From: G965267605 sp965267605
GTDB taxonomy: Bacteria; Bacteroidota; Bacteroidia; Flavobacteriales_E; Vicingaceae
Reading direction: 5' to 3'
NCBI GenBank assembly: GCA_965267605.1
Contig: OZ254088.1
Coordinates: forward strand, 2,976,001 to 3,040,000
Length of the DNA stretch: 64,000 bases
Under the pieces are notes generated by a model. That model was not told the origin of the DNA. It searched no databases and was given only the letters and a program-made list of their open reading frames with translations. How positions within the stretch are numbered: position 1 is the stretch's first letter; each line of letters opens with the position of its first letter. The position numbers and the translations under genes were made by a program. Shown in pieces: positions 25,409 to 33,674 of this stretch.

Positions 25409-26107
25409 ATGAGCACCGAAGAAAACTCCAACACACGTAACTCAACCTTATCATACCTGGCACTGAGAAGATGGCTGGGCATTCTGGGTCTGACACTTCC
25501 TGTATTGATATGGGTTGTCAACGACTTTCAACTCAAACCTTCAATAAGTCATTTCTACTATTCTCATTCCAGTGTAATCTTCACCGGATTCCTCTGTGCT
25601 TTTGGAATCTTCCTGATCTCATATCCCGGCCGGATAGATGAAACTGACCGTATCTCTGACAACTGGGTAACCACCATTGGGGGTGCAGGGGCCATACTTA
25701 CAGCGCTAATCCCAACGGCATTCTACAGTGAATGTGATAAGCCACTGGATTACAATCTCACCCTTTCTAACTTCTGTGATGGTGGCGAACTCACCACGCA
25801 GTTTCTCCACAATCACGGTGTGCTGGGTACTGTACACCTGATATCTGCAGCGGTCTTTTTAATTCTGATGGGCTATATGTCGTTCGCACGGTTCACCAAA
25901 GGGAACACTACACCCAGAATGAAGGTCTTCTACAGAATTTGTGGCGTCATGGTTTGGATACCGCTTGCCGTACTTGGAATTGAGTTTGCAACTGGCAAGC
26001 ACTTTTCAGCATATGATGTGTACATCTGTGAATGCATTTCTCTCGGCTTCTTTGGGATGGCTTGGCTGGTCAAAGGCAAGGCGTTCAGAAAGTTTGGAAT
26101 AACGTAA
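25409..26107 (+). CDS. DUF998-like multi-pass membrane protein
   Basis: A 232-residue protein with about six hydrophobic helices (first about residues 20-37, LGILGLTLPVLIWVV). Features such as SHFYYSHSSVIFTGFLCAFGIFL and the later HLISAAVFLILMGYMSF resemble DUF998-type integral membrane proteins; the family label is tentative. The ATG at 25409 follows the terminator of the preceding unit; an in-frame TTG/GTG-type start at 25352 would place the terminator inside the gene and is rejected. Confidence 0.7.
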   Translation: MSTEENSNTRNSTLSYLALRRWLGILGLTLPVLIWVVNDFQLKPSISHFYYSHSSVIFTGFLCAFGIFLISYPGRIDETDRISDNWVTTIGGAGAILTALIPTAFYSECDKPLDYNLTLSNFCDGGELTTQFLHNHGVLGTVHLISAAVFLILMGYMSFARFTKGNTTPRMKVFYRICGVMVWIPLAVLGIEFATGKHFSAYDVYICECISLGFFGMAWLVKGKAFRKFGIT

Positions 26108-26108
26108 C

Positions 26109-26492
26109 ATGGATTTACTAATTAGAAAATACCAGCCCGCTCACGATTACGATCAGCTGATCGCAGTTATTCGGAATGAAGGTTCAGAGTGGGAAGAATA
26201 CCTACAACCGAAATACGCTGAAGCACTGGCTTCATCTGTCTCATATGTTGCCGAAGCATCTGGGAATTTATGCGGATATGTTCGCGCAATTCGGGATGCT
26301 GATCTGTATATCTGGGTGATAGACCTGTTGGTTCATCCAGCATACCGTGGGCACTCGATCGGGAAGAAGTTAATGGATTCAATTGCGCAAGCTCATCCTT
26401 CCATGGATATCTATGTGCTGTCTGATGTGGATGGTTATTATCAGAAGCTAGGGTTCAAGAAGGAAGGGTCAGTGATTAAATATATCGCCTAA
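26109..26492 (+). CDS. GNAT family N-acetyltransferase
   Basis: A 127-residue GNAT-fold protein. The acetyl-CoA binding motif A region is WVIDLLVHPAYRGHSIGKKLMDSI (the R/Q-x-x-G-x-G/A pattern appears as RGHSIG), and the C-terminal YYQKLGFKKEGSV is typical of motif B. The acceptor substrate is unknown. It starts one base after the preceding membrane-protein gene, so the two are probably cotranscribed. Confidence 0.9.
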   Translation: MDLLIRKYQPAHDYDQLIAVIRNEGSEWEEYLQPKYAEALASSVSYVAEASGNLCGYVRAIRDADLYIWVIDLLVHPAYRGHSIGKKLMDSIAQAHPSMDIYVLSDVDGYYQKLGFKKEGSVIKYIA

Positions 26493-26555
26493 AGTATGTT
26501 CATATCCGCTTTGCTTAAATTCAAGAGGTAAAAATCAAGCATTCGATTACAAATT

Positions 26556-26567
26556 TGGAGTACTCCA
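26556..26567. promoter_or_regulatory. Short perfect palindrome upstream of the DUF2200 gene
   Basis: TGGAGTACTCCA is a 12-base perfect palindrome 13 bases before the ATG at 26581. Possible regulator site, but short enough to occur by chance. Confidence 0.25.
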
Positions 26568-26580
26568 TTAACTCAATGGC

Positions 26581-26955
26581 ATGGCGGAAGTAACAGCAGA
26601 AAAGAATCAGAAAATCGGTGAGCTACATTTTGGATCTATATATCCACATTACCTGACCAGAATAGAAAAGCACGGTAGAACCAAAGCTGAACTGGATCTG
26701 GTGATTACTTGGATAACAGGTTACGATCAAGCCACTCTGGATTCATTTATTGACGGCAAGGGTTCTTTCGCAGATTTCTTTGCCGGTGCAACCATGCACG
26801 AAAACGCCCACATGATCAAAGGAGTGGTATGCGGCTATCGCATTGAAGATATTGCTGATGAGTTTGCTTTGTACCGGGATTGCAGACGAATGGAAAAGTT
26901 AATTGACGAATTGGCCAAGGGTAGGAAGATGGAGAAGATTCTGAGAGAACCTTAA
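26581..26955 (+). CDS. DUF2200 family protein
   Basis: A 124-residue protein with the hallmarks of DUF2200: FGSIYPHYLTRIEKHGRTKAEL, VITWITGYD, ATMHENAHMIKGVVCGYRIE and the C-terminal KLIDELAKGRKMEKILR. No biochemical role is known. Soluble, no signal peptide. Stands between the GNAT gene and a DODA-type dioxygenase. Confidence 0.88.
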   Translation: MAEVTAEKNQKIGELHFGSIYPHYLTRIEKHGRTKAELDLVITWITGYDQATLDSFIDGKGSFADFFAGATMHENAHMIKGVVCGYRIEDIADEFALYRDCRRMEKLIDELAKGRKMEKILREP

Positions 26956-26978
26956 CCGCTGATATTTGTTCTAATTAG

Positions 26979-27866
26979 GTGAACCGCAAACAGTTTATCA
27001 GAACAATAGGGCTCTCTTCTTTGTACCTACCTGTGATGGCAAAACTCAATACACTTGAGACCTGGGCAAGTGGCCTTCCTGCAACGGAGCGTATGCCGGT
27101 CCTTTTTCTTGGTCATGGCTCTCCTATGAACGCATTGGAAGACAACAGTTTCGTGCGCGAATTCAAGAAACTAGGTGCTTCGCTTACCCGGCCGCGAGCT
27201 GTAGTTGTAGTATCCGCCCATTGGGAAACCAAGGGCACTTTCGTCACCGCCATGGAGAAACCACGCACGATTCATGATTTTGGTGGCTTCCCAAAAGAAC
27301 TCTTTGAAGTTCAGTATCCTGCACCCGGTGATCCGGCTCTGGCCAAGGCATTAGCAACTGATGTCAAAACTTCTGAGCCCGTTCAGCTTGATCAGGACTG
27401 GGGTCTCGATCACGGAGCATGGACTGTGGTTATGCACCTGTTTCCCAAAGCGGATGTTCCCGTTATTCAGTTGAGTCTGGATTATAGAAAACCGGCCCGT
27501 TACCATTACGAACTGGCTAAGCAGCTTTCTGCTCTTCGGGATCGAGGAGTGCTGATCATTGGTAGCGGCAACATTGTACACAACCTGGGAAAGGTAGCCT
27601 GGGATAAATTAGATAAACCTTTCGCTTACGATTGGGCTGTTGAGGCTAACAGTAAAATGAAACTTTGGATGAAGGAAGGAAATCATCACGATCTCATTAA
27701 CTATCAGAAACAGGGTAACGCATTTAAACTAGCCATCCCTACACCGGAACATTACCTTCCATTACTGTACGCTCTTGCTTTACAAAACCAGAATGAGCCC
27801 ATATCCTTTTTCAACGATGAACCGGTGGCCGGTTCACTTACAATGACCTCCGTTAAAATCGGGTGA
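26979..27866 (+). CDS. ygiD: 4,5-DOPA-extradiol-dioxygenase-like protein
   Basis: A 295-residue member of the class III extradiol ring-cleavage family (DODA/YgiD). Metal-ligand regions are LGHGSPMNA, VVSAHWET, IHDFGGFPKELFEVQYPAPG and LDHGAWTV. YgiD-type enzymes cleave L-DOPA and related catechols; the physiological substrate is uncertain. The N-terminus (MNRKQFIRTIGLSSLYLP) resembles exported-protein leaders with an Arg-rich start, so periplasmic location is possible. Start is GTG at 26979. Confidence 0.9.
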   Translation: MNRKQFIRTIGLSSLYLPVMAKLNTLETWASGLPATERMPVLFLGHGSPMNALEDNSFVREFKKLGASLTRPRAVVVVSAHWETKGTFVTAMEKPRTIHDFGGFPKELFEVQYPAPGDPALAKALATDVKTSEPVQLDQDWGLDHGAWTVVMHLFPKADVPVIQLSLDYRKPARYHYELAKQLSALRDRGVLIIGSGNIVHNLGKVAWDKLDKPFAYDWAVEANSKMKLWMKEGNHHDLINYQKQGNAFKLAIPTPEHYLPLLYALALQNQNEPISFFNDEPVAGSLTMTSVKIG

Positions 27867-27916
27867 ACTGTTTAACTTGGAAGCTCGATCAATACACTTA
27901 CTAAGTCACTTCACTC

Positions 27917-28351
27917 ATGGAATACACAGTCTCAAATATCATCAACGCACCTCGCGAAGCGGTCGTCAAGAAATTTCAGGACCCCAATGGTGTGAAGCAG
28001 TGGATGGAAGGCTTGGATAGAATGGAACACATATCAGGCACGCCCGGACAACAAGGCGCTGTTACTGATTTCTATTTCGAATACAAAGGAAAAATCATGA
28101 AGATCGAGGAAACAATCCTCGAACAGAACCTCCCTGATCAGATCAAATTCTCTTACAAAAGTCCCCGTGGCACGAACGAAGTGGAGGTTATTTTTTCAGA
28201 CTTGGAAGATGGCAGAACGCAACAATTAAGCAACAACTATTTCCCTGCGAAGGGGTTGGGTGCTCTCTTCATGCCGTTAATGAAAGGCATGTTCAAAAAG
28301 CAATCACTCAAATATCTGGATGCCTTTAAGGCTTACGTGGAGCAGAATTAG
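27917..28351 (+). CDS. SRPBCC (START/Bet v1-like) family protein
   Basis: A 144-residue protein of the polyketide-cyclase/SRPBCC superfamily: YTVSNIINAPREAVVKKFQDP at the start, a central beta sheet (AVTDFYFEYKGKIMKIEETI) and a long C-terminal helix (FKKQSLKYLDAFKAYV). These form hydrophobic ligand pockets; the ligand is unknown. No partner gene is evident. Confidence 0.85.
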   Translation: MEYTVSNIINAPREAVVKKFQDPNGVKQWMEGLDRMEHISGTPGQQGAVTDFYFEYKGKIMKIEETILEQNLPDQIKFSYKSPRGTNEVEVIFSDLEDGRTQQLSNNYFPAKGLGALFMPLMKGMFKKQSLKYLDAFKAYVEQN

Positions 28352-28377
28352 GCTTTAGATCCACCGATAAGAAGCTT

Positions 28378-28399
28378 AACATTCATTGAAATGAATGTT
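28378..28399 (+). terminator. Hairpin after the SRPBCC gene
   Basis: AACATTCAT and ATGAATGTT form a perfect nine-base stem with a TGAA loop 26 bases after the stop. There is no downstream T run, so termination is only likely, not certain. Confidence 0.4.
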
Positions 28400-28484
28400 G
28401 CAGCGTACTCATATCGGCTGCGCACTCGCTTATAACGAAAAACCATCGTTTCGTAACATTCGAATAATCCGCGTTCCCTATTGA

Positions 28485-28531
28485 TTCACTTTTAAGCTGC
28501 GAAAAAACATTTGTGTCGCACTAAAAGTGAA
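28485..28531. promoter_or_regulatory. Inverted repeat and candidate promoter of fibre unit 2
   Basis: TTCACTTTTA (28485-28494) is exactly complementary to TAAAAGTGAA (28522-28531), with inner arms TGCGA and TCGCA. A TTG at 28481-28483 and AACATTTG at 28506-28513 (22 bases apart) could be the promoter, placing the -7 box in the loop between the arms. The ATG is five bases after the right arm. Confidence 0.4.
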
Positions 28532-28536
28532 GTCAT

Positions 28537-29028
28537 ATGAAACAAGCTTATTTAACCCTTTCGATGCTAGCGGTTTTTGGTAGTTGCGCATTCGCACAAT
28601 CTATAGAACCGCAAGTGATCGGATCTACTGGTGATCATTACACCAGCGCTGGTGCTCAGCTCAGCTTTACCGCTGGCGAAGTGATGATTGAAACAGTCAC
28701 AGCCACTAATTCGATTATTACACAGGGTTTTCATCAACCTGAATCCTCCGGGGTTGGGATCTCCGAGAACACTGGCAAAATCCAAATGAATGTTTTTCCC
28801 AATCCAACTTTTGATCAAGTGACCATTGCGTTGAAACAGCACGATCAGAATTTCAACGTTGCACTCTTCGATGCGCAGGGAAAACTTGTGATCCAGGATC
28901 AGATCCTGAAAAACACGAACAATCAGACAATGGATATGTCCCGCCTGGCAGCAGGCACTTACATCCTGAGAGTGACCAGTCATGATACAAAGCATGCGGC
29001 CACTTTCAACATTCAGAAAATGAAATAA
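28537..29028 (+). CDS. Small T9SS type A sorting-domain protein (fibre unit 2)
   Basis: A 163-residue paralogue of the protein at 23576-24070, near-identical in the central SIEPQVIGSTGDHYTS and ETVTATNSIITQGFHQP segments. It has a signal peptide (cleavage after AFAQ) and a C-terminal type A sorting domain (MNVFPNPTFDQVTIAL, LFDAQGKLVIQD, RLAAGTYILRVT). T9SS would export and anchor it at the cell surface. It precedes the second collagen-like gene by 23 bases. Confidence 0.87.
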   Translation: MKQAYLTLSMLAVFGSCAFAQSIEPQVIGSTGDHYTSAGAQLSFTAGEVMIETVTATNSIITQGFHQPESSGVGISENTGKIQMNVFPNPTFDQVTIALKQHDQNFNVALFDAQGKLVIQDQILKNTNNQTMDMSRLAAGTYILRVTSHDTKHAATFNIQKMK

Positions 29029-29051
29029 AAACCTAATTCAATTTATAGATC

Positions 29052-30959
29052 ATGAAAAGAATATTAACCATCGTGTGCCTTGCCTTCGGTATTACCGCAA
29101 TGGCTCAGGCACCTGAAATGGTGAACTACCAGGGTATCGCAAGAGATGCTTTAGGTGCTTCACTCAATAGTCAAGCCATTAGCCTTCGACTTACCATTCA
29201 CCAAACTACGGCCACAGGTACTACGGTGTATCAGGAAACCCATTCACCTACAACCAATCAGTTCGGACTATTCTCTATTCAGATCGGCAGTGGTACGGTG
29301 GTAAGTGGAACGTTCAGTTCTATCACGTGGGGAACAGATGCTTACTACCTGGAGGTAGAGATGGATGAGAACGGTGGAAGTACCTACTCAGCGATGGGTA
29401 CGAGTCAGTTGATCTCTGTTCCTTACGCATTGTATGCGAAGACTTCGGGTAGCTCTACACCAGGGCCAACGGGACCCACAGGTCCTCAGGGTGCTACAGG
29501 TCCAACTGGGCCAGCCGGACCAACAGGTCCTCAGGGCGCCACTGGTGCGACCGGAGCAACTGGGGCAACTGGAGCAACAGGGGCGACTGGCGCAACAGGT
29601 CCAACAGGAAACTTTGGCGTGACTGGAACTACAGGTCAAACCATTCGTCATGATGGTTCCAACTGGGTCGCTAATAGCAACCTGCATAACGATGGAACGA
29701 ATGTGGGTATTGGAACAACTACTCCCGCGTACAAATTGCATGTGAACGGAGATGTGTATGTACCAACTGCCAACGATTATATAGTTAGAGATGCAAATCA
29801 TGGTTTTGGCTGGTATGGAGCAGGCAAATTATTCAATGGACAGAACGTTGATGGTCCTGTAGCATACGGCTTCTCTGGTGGTGTTCTTGGTATCAAGCAA
29901 GGGGCTACACAAAGAGATGTATTGAATTGGAGGGCCAATGGTAATGTAGGAATCGGCATAACTAACCCTACAGAAAATCTAAGTGTAAGAAGCGCAGCTT
30001 CGAATACTTCAAGCTTTATTTCAGCAAGTGCAGACAACAACAATTTTCTAAGCATCTACTCAGGAAGTACTGCAGATCCAAATACGGCCATTGTTGCCGA
30101 TAACAGCCAGAGCATTCGTTTTGGACATTGGAACGACCTGTCGTCTAAAGCTGGTTGGAACGAGAAAATGAGAATTCAAGCAAATGGAAACGTTGGTGTA
30201 GGAGTCAGCGCCCCCATCGCACCACTGGATGTAAGGGGCCCAGTAACTGCACAATCTACTTCCATCTCCCTGAGAAACGGTATGTCTGTTAGTGGTGCAG
30301 GTCAGCATTCACAAATTCAGTTGGGGTACTCAGGTACTGATGACTACCCACACTTCATTGTTACAAGACACAATGCGGGTAACCCAGTAAATAACGCCAT
30401 CGAGTTCTATTGTTCAGATGGTACACAGAATGGGGTGTTCCCAGCCAATGCTGTTCATTGTATGAGCATGACGGGTGGTGATGTAGGTATTGGAACGAAT
30501 TTCCCTGGTGGTCAACTTGAGCTTTCTCTTGACGAAGGACGTAAACCAAGTACTAACACCTGGACGATCCCTTCTGATGAACGTTTGAAGACGATCAAAG
30601 GAAGTTACGGCAAAGGGCTTCAAGAGGTTATGAAATTGCAGCCTATCGTCTATAACTACAAAAATGTTGGTGAACGAACCTTCACGCCAGATGTATTGGA
30701 AACGGAGTGTGTTGGGTTCAGCGCACAGGAGGTGCAGAAGATATTCCCAGAAGCTGTTGGAACAGATCAGGATGGATTCCTGAACTTCAATATGCACTCC
30801 ATCCTTGTTGCTTACGTAAACGCGATCAAGGAACAGCAGGCTATTATCGATGCACAAAAGGCTGAATTGGAAGGTCAAAAAGCAGCGATCAACAGCATGA
30901 AAGCTGATATTGAAATGCTCAAGCAAGCAATGAGCACCGCTCAAAAAGCTGAGAAATAA
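29052..30959 (+). CDS. Collagen-like fibre protein with S74 chaperone domain (fibre unit 2)
   Basis: A 635-residue secreted protein. Order: signal peptide (ends AMAQ), the same head as the unit 1 protein (APEMVNYQGIARDALG to VPYALYAKTSG), a 50-residue collagen-like stretch, a beta-rich shaft with LHVNGDVYV and repeated GNVGIG-type segments typical of tail spikes, and a C-terminal Peptidase_S74 intramolecular chaperone. In that domain SDERLK provides the Ser of the Ser-Lys dyad, followed by a long helix. The chaperone probably trimerises the fibre and cleaves itself off, as in phage endosialidase tailspikes. No other phage genes are nearby. Confidence 0.86.
   Translation: MKRILTIVCLAFGITAMAQAPEMVNYQGIARDALGASLNSQAISLRLTIHQTTATGTTVYQETHSPTTNQFGLFSIQIGSGTVVSGTFSSITWGTDAYYLEVEMDENGGSTYSAMGTSQLISVPYALYAKTSGSSTPGPTGPTGPQGATGPTGPAGPTGPQGATGATGATGATGATGATGATGPTGNFGVTGTTGQTIRHDGSNWVANSNLHNDGTNVGIGTTTPAYKLHVNGDVYVPTANDYIVRDANHGFGWYGAGKLFNGQNVDGPVAYGFSGGVLGIKQGATQRDVLNWRANGNVGIGITNPTENLSVRSAASNTSSFISASADNNNFLSIYSGSTADPNTAIVADNSQSIRFGHWNDLSSKAGWNEKMRIQANGNVGVGVSAPIAPLDVRGPVTAQSTSISLRNGMSVSGAGQHSQIQLGYSGTDDYPHFIVTRHNAGNPVNNAIEFYCSDGTQNGVFPANAVHCMSMTGGDVGIGTNFPGGQLELSLDEGRKPSTNTWTIPSDERLKTIKGSYGKGLQEVMKLQPIVYNYKNVGERTFTPDVLETECVGFSAQEVQKIFPEAVGTDQDGFLNFNMHSILVAYVNAIKEQQAIIDAQKAELEGQKAAINSMKADIEMLKQAMSTAQKAEK
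29460..29609 (+). repeat. Collagen-like Gly-X-Y coding repeat, 50 residues
   Basis: About 16 Gly-X-Y triplets, including a run of consecutive Gly-Ala-Thr units, half the length of the matching repeat in unit 1. The near-identical nine-base units are prone to length change. Confidence 0.88.
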
Positions 30960-30983
30960 TTTCATAATCACATAGTCATTGCG

Positions 30984-31012
30984 AAGCCGCCTCAATTTGG
31001 AGGCGGCTTTTT
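30984..31012 (+). terminator. Intrinsic terminator after fibre unit 2
   Basis: AAGCCGCCTC and GAGGCGGCTT form a ten-base perfect GC-rich stem with an AATTTG loop, followed by TTT. It lies 24 bases after the stop of the S74 protein and separates the unit from the kinase gene. Confidence 0.8.
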
Positions 31013-31051
31013 ACTTTACATTAGTACCTATTCTCGCACACTCTGAAACAC

Positions 31052-32893
31052 TTGCTGTACATATTGATCGGTTTTCTTCCAGCTCTTTGCAGCGCACAGA
31101 TTAACTGGTTAGAGAAAGCACAATCTTCCTACATCGTTGATTCTTCGCTGAAGTATGCAAACCTCCATTACAATGAGGTGAAAAGTGAACAAGGGTCTAT
31201 GGAGAGTGTGATCACGGCCTGCTATCTGGGCAAGCAACTTGTGATTAAGTCGCGATATACACGGGCCGAAAAACTTCTACAAGAAACCTGGAACCTACCA
31301 TTCACAAAAAAAAGTCCCGAAGCCCGAGCCAGGATCAATCTGGAGCTTGCCAACCTCCATAAGTATCGGGAAGAATATGCTACTGCTCTGGAATTGTACC
31401 TCTCGGCTTTGAAACTTACCAAGAAGACGAACAATCGTTCGCTGGAAGTTACGATCATGGTGGATGTGGCGGAGTACTACAGAAGAGTAACGAAGTTTGG
31501 ATTGGCTCGCAAGAGGATACTTGAAGCTCAAGCAGCATATGAGGCATATGCATTGAAGGACAGTGCCATACTCATTAGGATCTATCATCGTGCGGCTGCC
31601 ATCTCAAATGAAAGAAATGATATTCGTGGTTCTATCCTTTTGTCTCACAAAGCGCTAAAATTGGCCAGGGATGCCAATTACCCCTATTCTCAAGGGATCT
31701 CACTTAATGAACTTGGCTATTCTTATAAAAACCTTCACAGATACGACACTGCAGTAACCCTTTACAGGCAGGCTGAAGAGATCTGGTTCAAGCTTGGAGC
31801 TTATCGTGAAGCAGTCAATGCCATGAATAACCGTGCAATGTTATATGCACATGCTGATTATCCCAGAGCCCAGATCTTTCAACTTTACCGTGCCGTTATC
31901 GATACGGTTCAAAATAACCAGGTAGACTTCTCACTTTCATCGGTATACCAATATCTCCATCTACAGCACGCAGGTATGGGAGATAGCGCCACAGCGTACC
32001 GCTACCTGGTACTATATCATCATGAAGAAATGCGCCAGGAACAGTTACGCAACGACATAGCCGTAACCAACATTACCGAACAATATGAAGCTGAAAAGGT
32101 CAGAAGTGAGATGTTGGAAGTTTCAGACCAACTGGAACGAAAGAAAGAAGAAACCACAAGGATCTACTTCTTCCTTATTACACTGGGGGTGCTGTTCATT
32201 GTTATCGGTTTCCTTGCATATAAGCTCAATCGATCAAATAATAAGCTAGTAGATCGCAATAAAGAGAAGGATACTTTGCTACAGGAGATCCACCACCGGG
32301 TGAAGAACAATCTTCAGATCATCTCGAGTTTGCTGGAATTACAAACACGGAAGACTACCGATCCCTCCACGATCTCCATCATGCAGGAAGGTCAGAACCG
32401 GGTGAAAGCAATGTCTCTGATCCATAAGAAACTGTACCAGAATGAAGATCTGGCACGAGTAGAGTTCCAGGCATATGTTGACGATCTTACCGCAACATTG
32501 TATCAGGTCTTTAATTCCGGGAATCAAGCTATTGATCATCAAATTGAGGCAGAAAATATCTACTTCGATATTGACACGGCCATTCCCCTTGGGTTGATCA
32601 TCAACGAACTCGTTACCAACGCTTACAAGTACGCATTTGATGAGGTCGCCAATCCGCAGTTACGGATTCAGATCGACTCCCTGCAGAACGGAGAATACCA
32701 GCTTAGGGTTAGCGACAATGGACCCGGACTGGCTCCAGACTTCAACATCAAAGAGGTAAAATCCCTCGGACTGCGGCTGGTCTCCAGATTGACAAAACAG
32801 CTGCTTGGCACCATGGAGTACGAACGTGATGGAAATATTAATACGTTTGCCATAACGTTTAAAGACACCCTCACCCGGAAGGCTATAGAATAA
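31052..32893 (+). CDS. TPR-containing sensor histidine kinase (HisKA_2 type)
   Basis: A 613-residue kinase. An N-terminal signal-like segment (LYILIGFLPALCSAQ) precedes a TPR-like helical sensor region (about 40-330), a membrane helix (about 371-390), the HisKA_2 box EIHHRVKNNLQIISSLLELQ (His about 414-415) and an HATPase_c domain with LIINELVTNAYKYAF and DNGPGLAPDF. The only in-frame starts are TTG 31052 or, for a Lys-containing leader, CTG 31043; TTG is taken. Its stop overlaps the next ATG, so it pairs with the LytTR regulator. Confidence 0.88.
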   Translation: MLYILIGFLPALCSAQINWLEKAQSSYIVDSSLKYANLHYNEVKSEQGSMESVITACYLGKQLVIKSRYTRAEKLLQETWNLPFTKKSPEARARINLELANLHKYREEYATALELYLSALKLTKKTNNRSLEVTIMVDVAEYYRRVTKFGLARKRILEAQAAYEAYALKDSAILIRIYHRAAAISNERNDIRGSILLSHKALKLARDANYPYSQGISLNELGYSYKNLHRYDTAVTLYRQAEEIWFKLGAYREAVNAMNNRAMLYAHADYPRAQIFQLYRAVIDTVQNNQVDFSLSSVYQYLHLQHAGMGDSATAYRYLVLYHHEEMRQEQLRNDIAVTNITEQYEAEKVRSEMLEVSDQLERKKEETTRIYFFLITLGVLFIVIGFLAYKLNRSNNKLVDRNKEKDTLLQEIHHRVKNNLQIISSLLELQTRKTTDPSTISIMQEGQNRVKAMSLIHKKLYQNEDLARVEFQAYVDDLTATLYQVFNSGNQAIDHQIEAENIYFDIDTAIPLGLIINELVTNAYKYAFDEVANPQLRIQIDSLQNGEYQLRVSDNGPGLAPDFNIKEVKSLGLRLVSRLTKQLLGTMEYERDGNINTFAITFKDTLTRKAIE

Positions 32894-33630
32894 TGAAGGA
32901 AATTGTTGTTGGCATAGTTGAAGATGAGCTGATCATTGCCGATAACATTGCCGACTCGCTGCATTCATTGGGTTACAAGTCGGCAGGTCCTGCCTTAAAC
33001 TTCACGGACGGATTGGAAATGTTGGAAAACGAGCAACCTGACATTGTCTTGCTCGATATCATTTTGTCTGGTAAGAAAGACGGTGTAGATCTCGCCTGGA
33101 AGATCAAAGAAGAATATGATCTGCCGTTCATTTTCCTTACATCGCATGCCGATAAAGCCACCGTTGACAGGGCTAAGCAAGCTGAACCTCATGCCTACCT
33201 GGTTAAGCCATTTAACAAAGACGAATTGTACAGCGCTATTGAGGTTGCAATGCACAATTTTGTGCATAACAAGCGTGTTGAAAACGAATCTGAAGTTCAA
33301 CCCAATTCCAATTACCTATTAAAGGATTGCTTGTTCATCAAAGACAAGGACACCTTCTTCAAGATTAGATTTGACGAGATCACGTACCTCAAGAATGATC
33401 ATGTTTACATAGAGGTTCACACTGCCGGCAGGTCATACTTAACCCGCAGTAACATGTCGGAATACCTTGAAAAAATGCCGGGTAACTTTCTCAGGATCCA
33501 TAGGTCGTATGCCATTAACATTGATCACCTCACGCAAATTGAGGGAGACGAAGTGATCATCGGAGACACCAGAATCCCCATTGCGAAGAGTTACAAGAAC
33601 GAGCTTCTTTCGAAATTGCAGATCGGATAG
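32893..33630 (+). CDS. LytTR-family response regulator
   Basis: A 245-residue regulator with an N-terminal receiver domain (acidic DE at 11-12, phospho-acceptor Asp55 in IVLLDIILSG, conserved Lys in YLVKPFNKDEL) and a C-terminal LytTR DNA-binding domain (about 140-243: DEITYLKNDHVYIEVH, FLRIHRSYAINI). It is coupled to the kinase by a one-base overlap. Target genes are unknown; the fibre unit ends immediately upstream and a secreted barrel-like protein follows. Confidence 0.92.
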   Translation: MKEIVVGIVEDELIIADNIADSLHSLGYKSAGPALNFTDGLEMLENEQPDIVLLDIILSGKKDGVDLAWKIKEEYDLPFIFLTSHADKATVDRAKQAEPHAYLVKPFNKDELYSAIEVAMHNFVHNKRVENESEVQPNSNYLLKDCLFIKDKDTFFKIRFDEITYLKNDHVYIEVHTAGRSYLTRSNMSEYLEKMPGNFLRIHRSYAINIDHLTQIEGDEVIIGDTRIPIAKSYKNELLSKLQIG

Positions 33631-33674
33631 TTGTTCCTAACACACTATTTCGTGCGTCATCTCGTTCCTCTTGA

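Noticed and set aside
29052..30959. Prophage remnant because of tail-spike and S74 domains
   Set aside because: The protein has a signal peptide and a Bacteroidota-type head, and no other phage genes are present.
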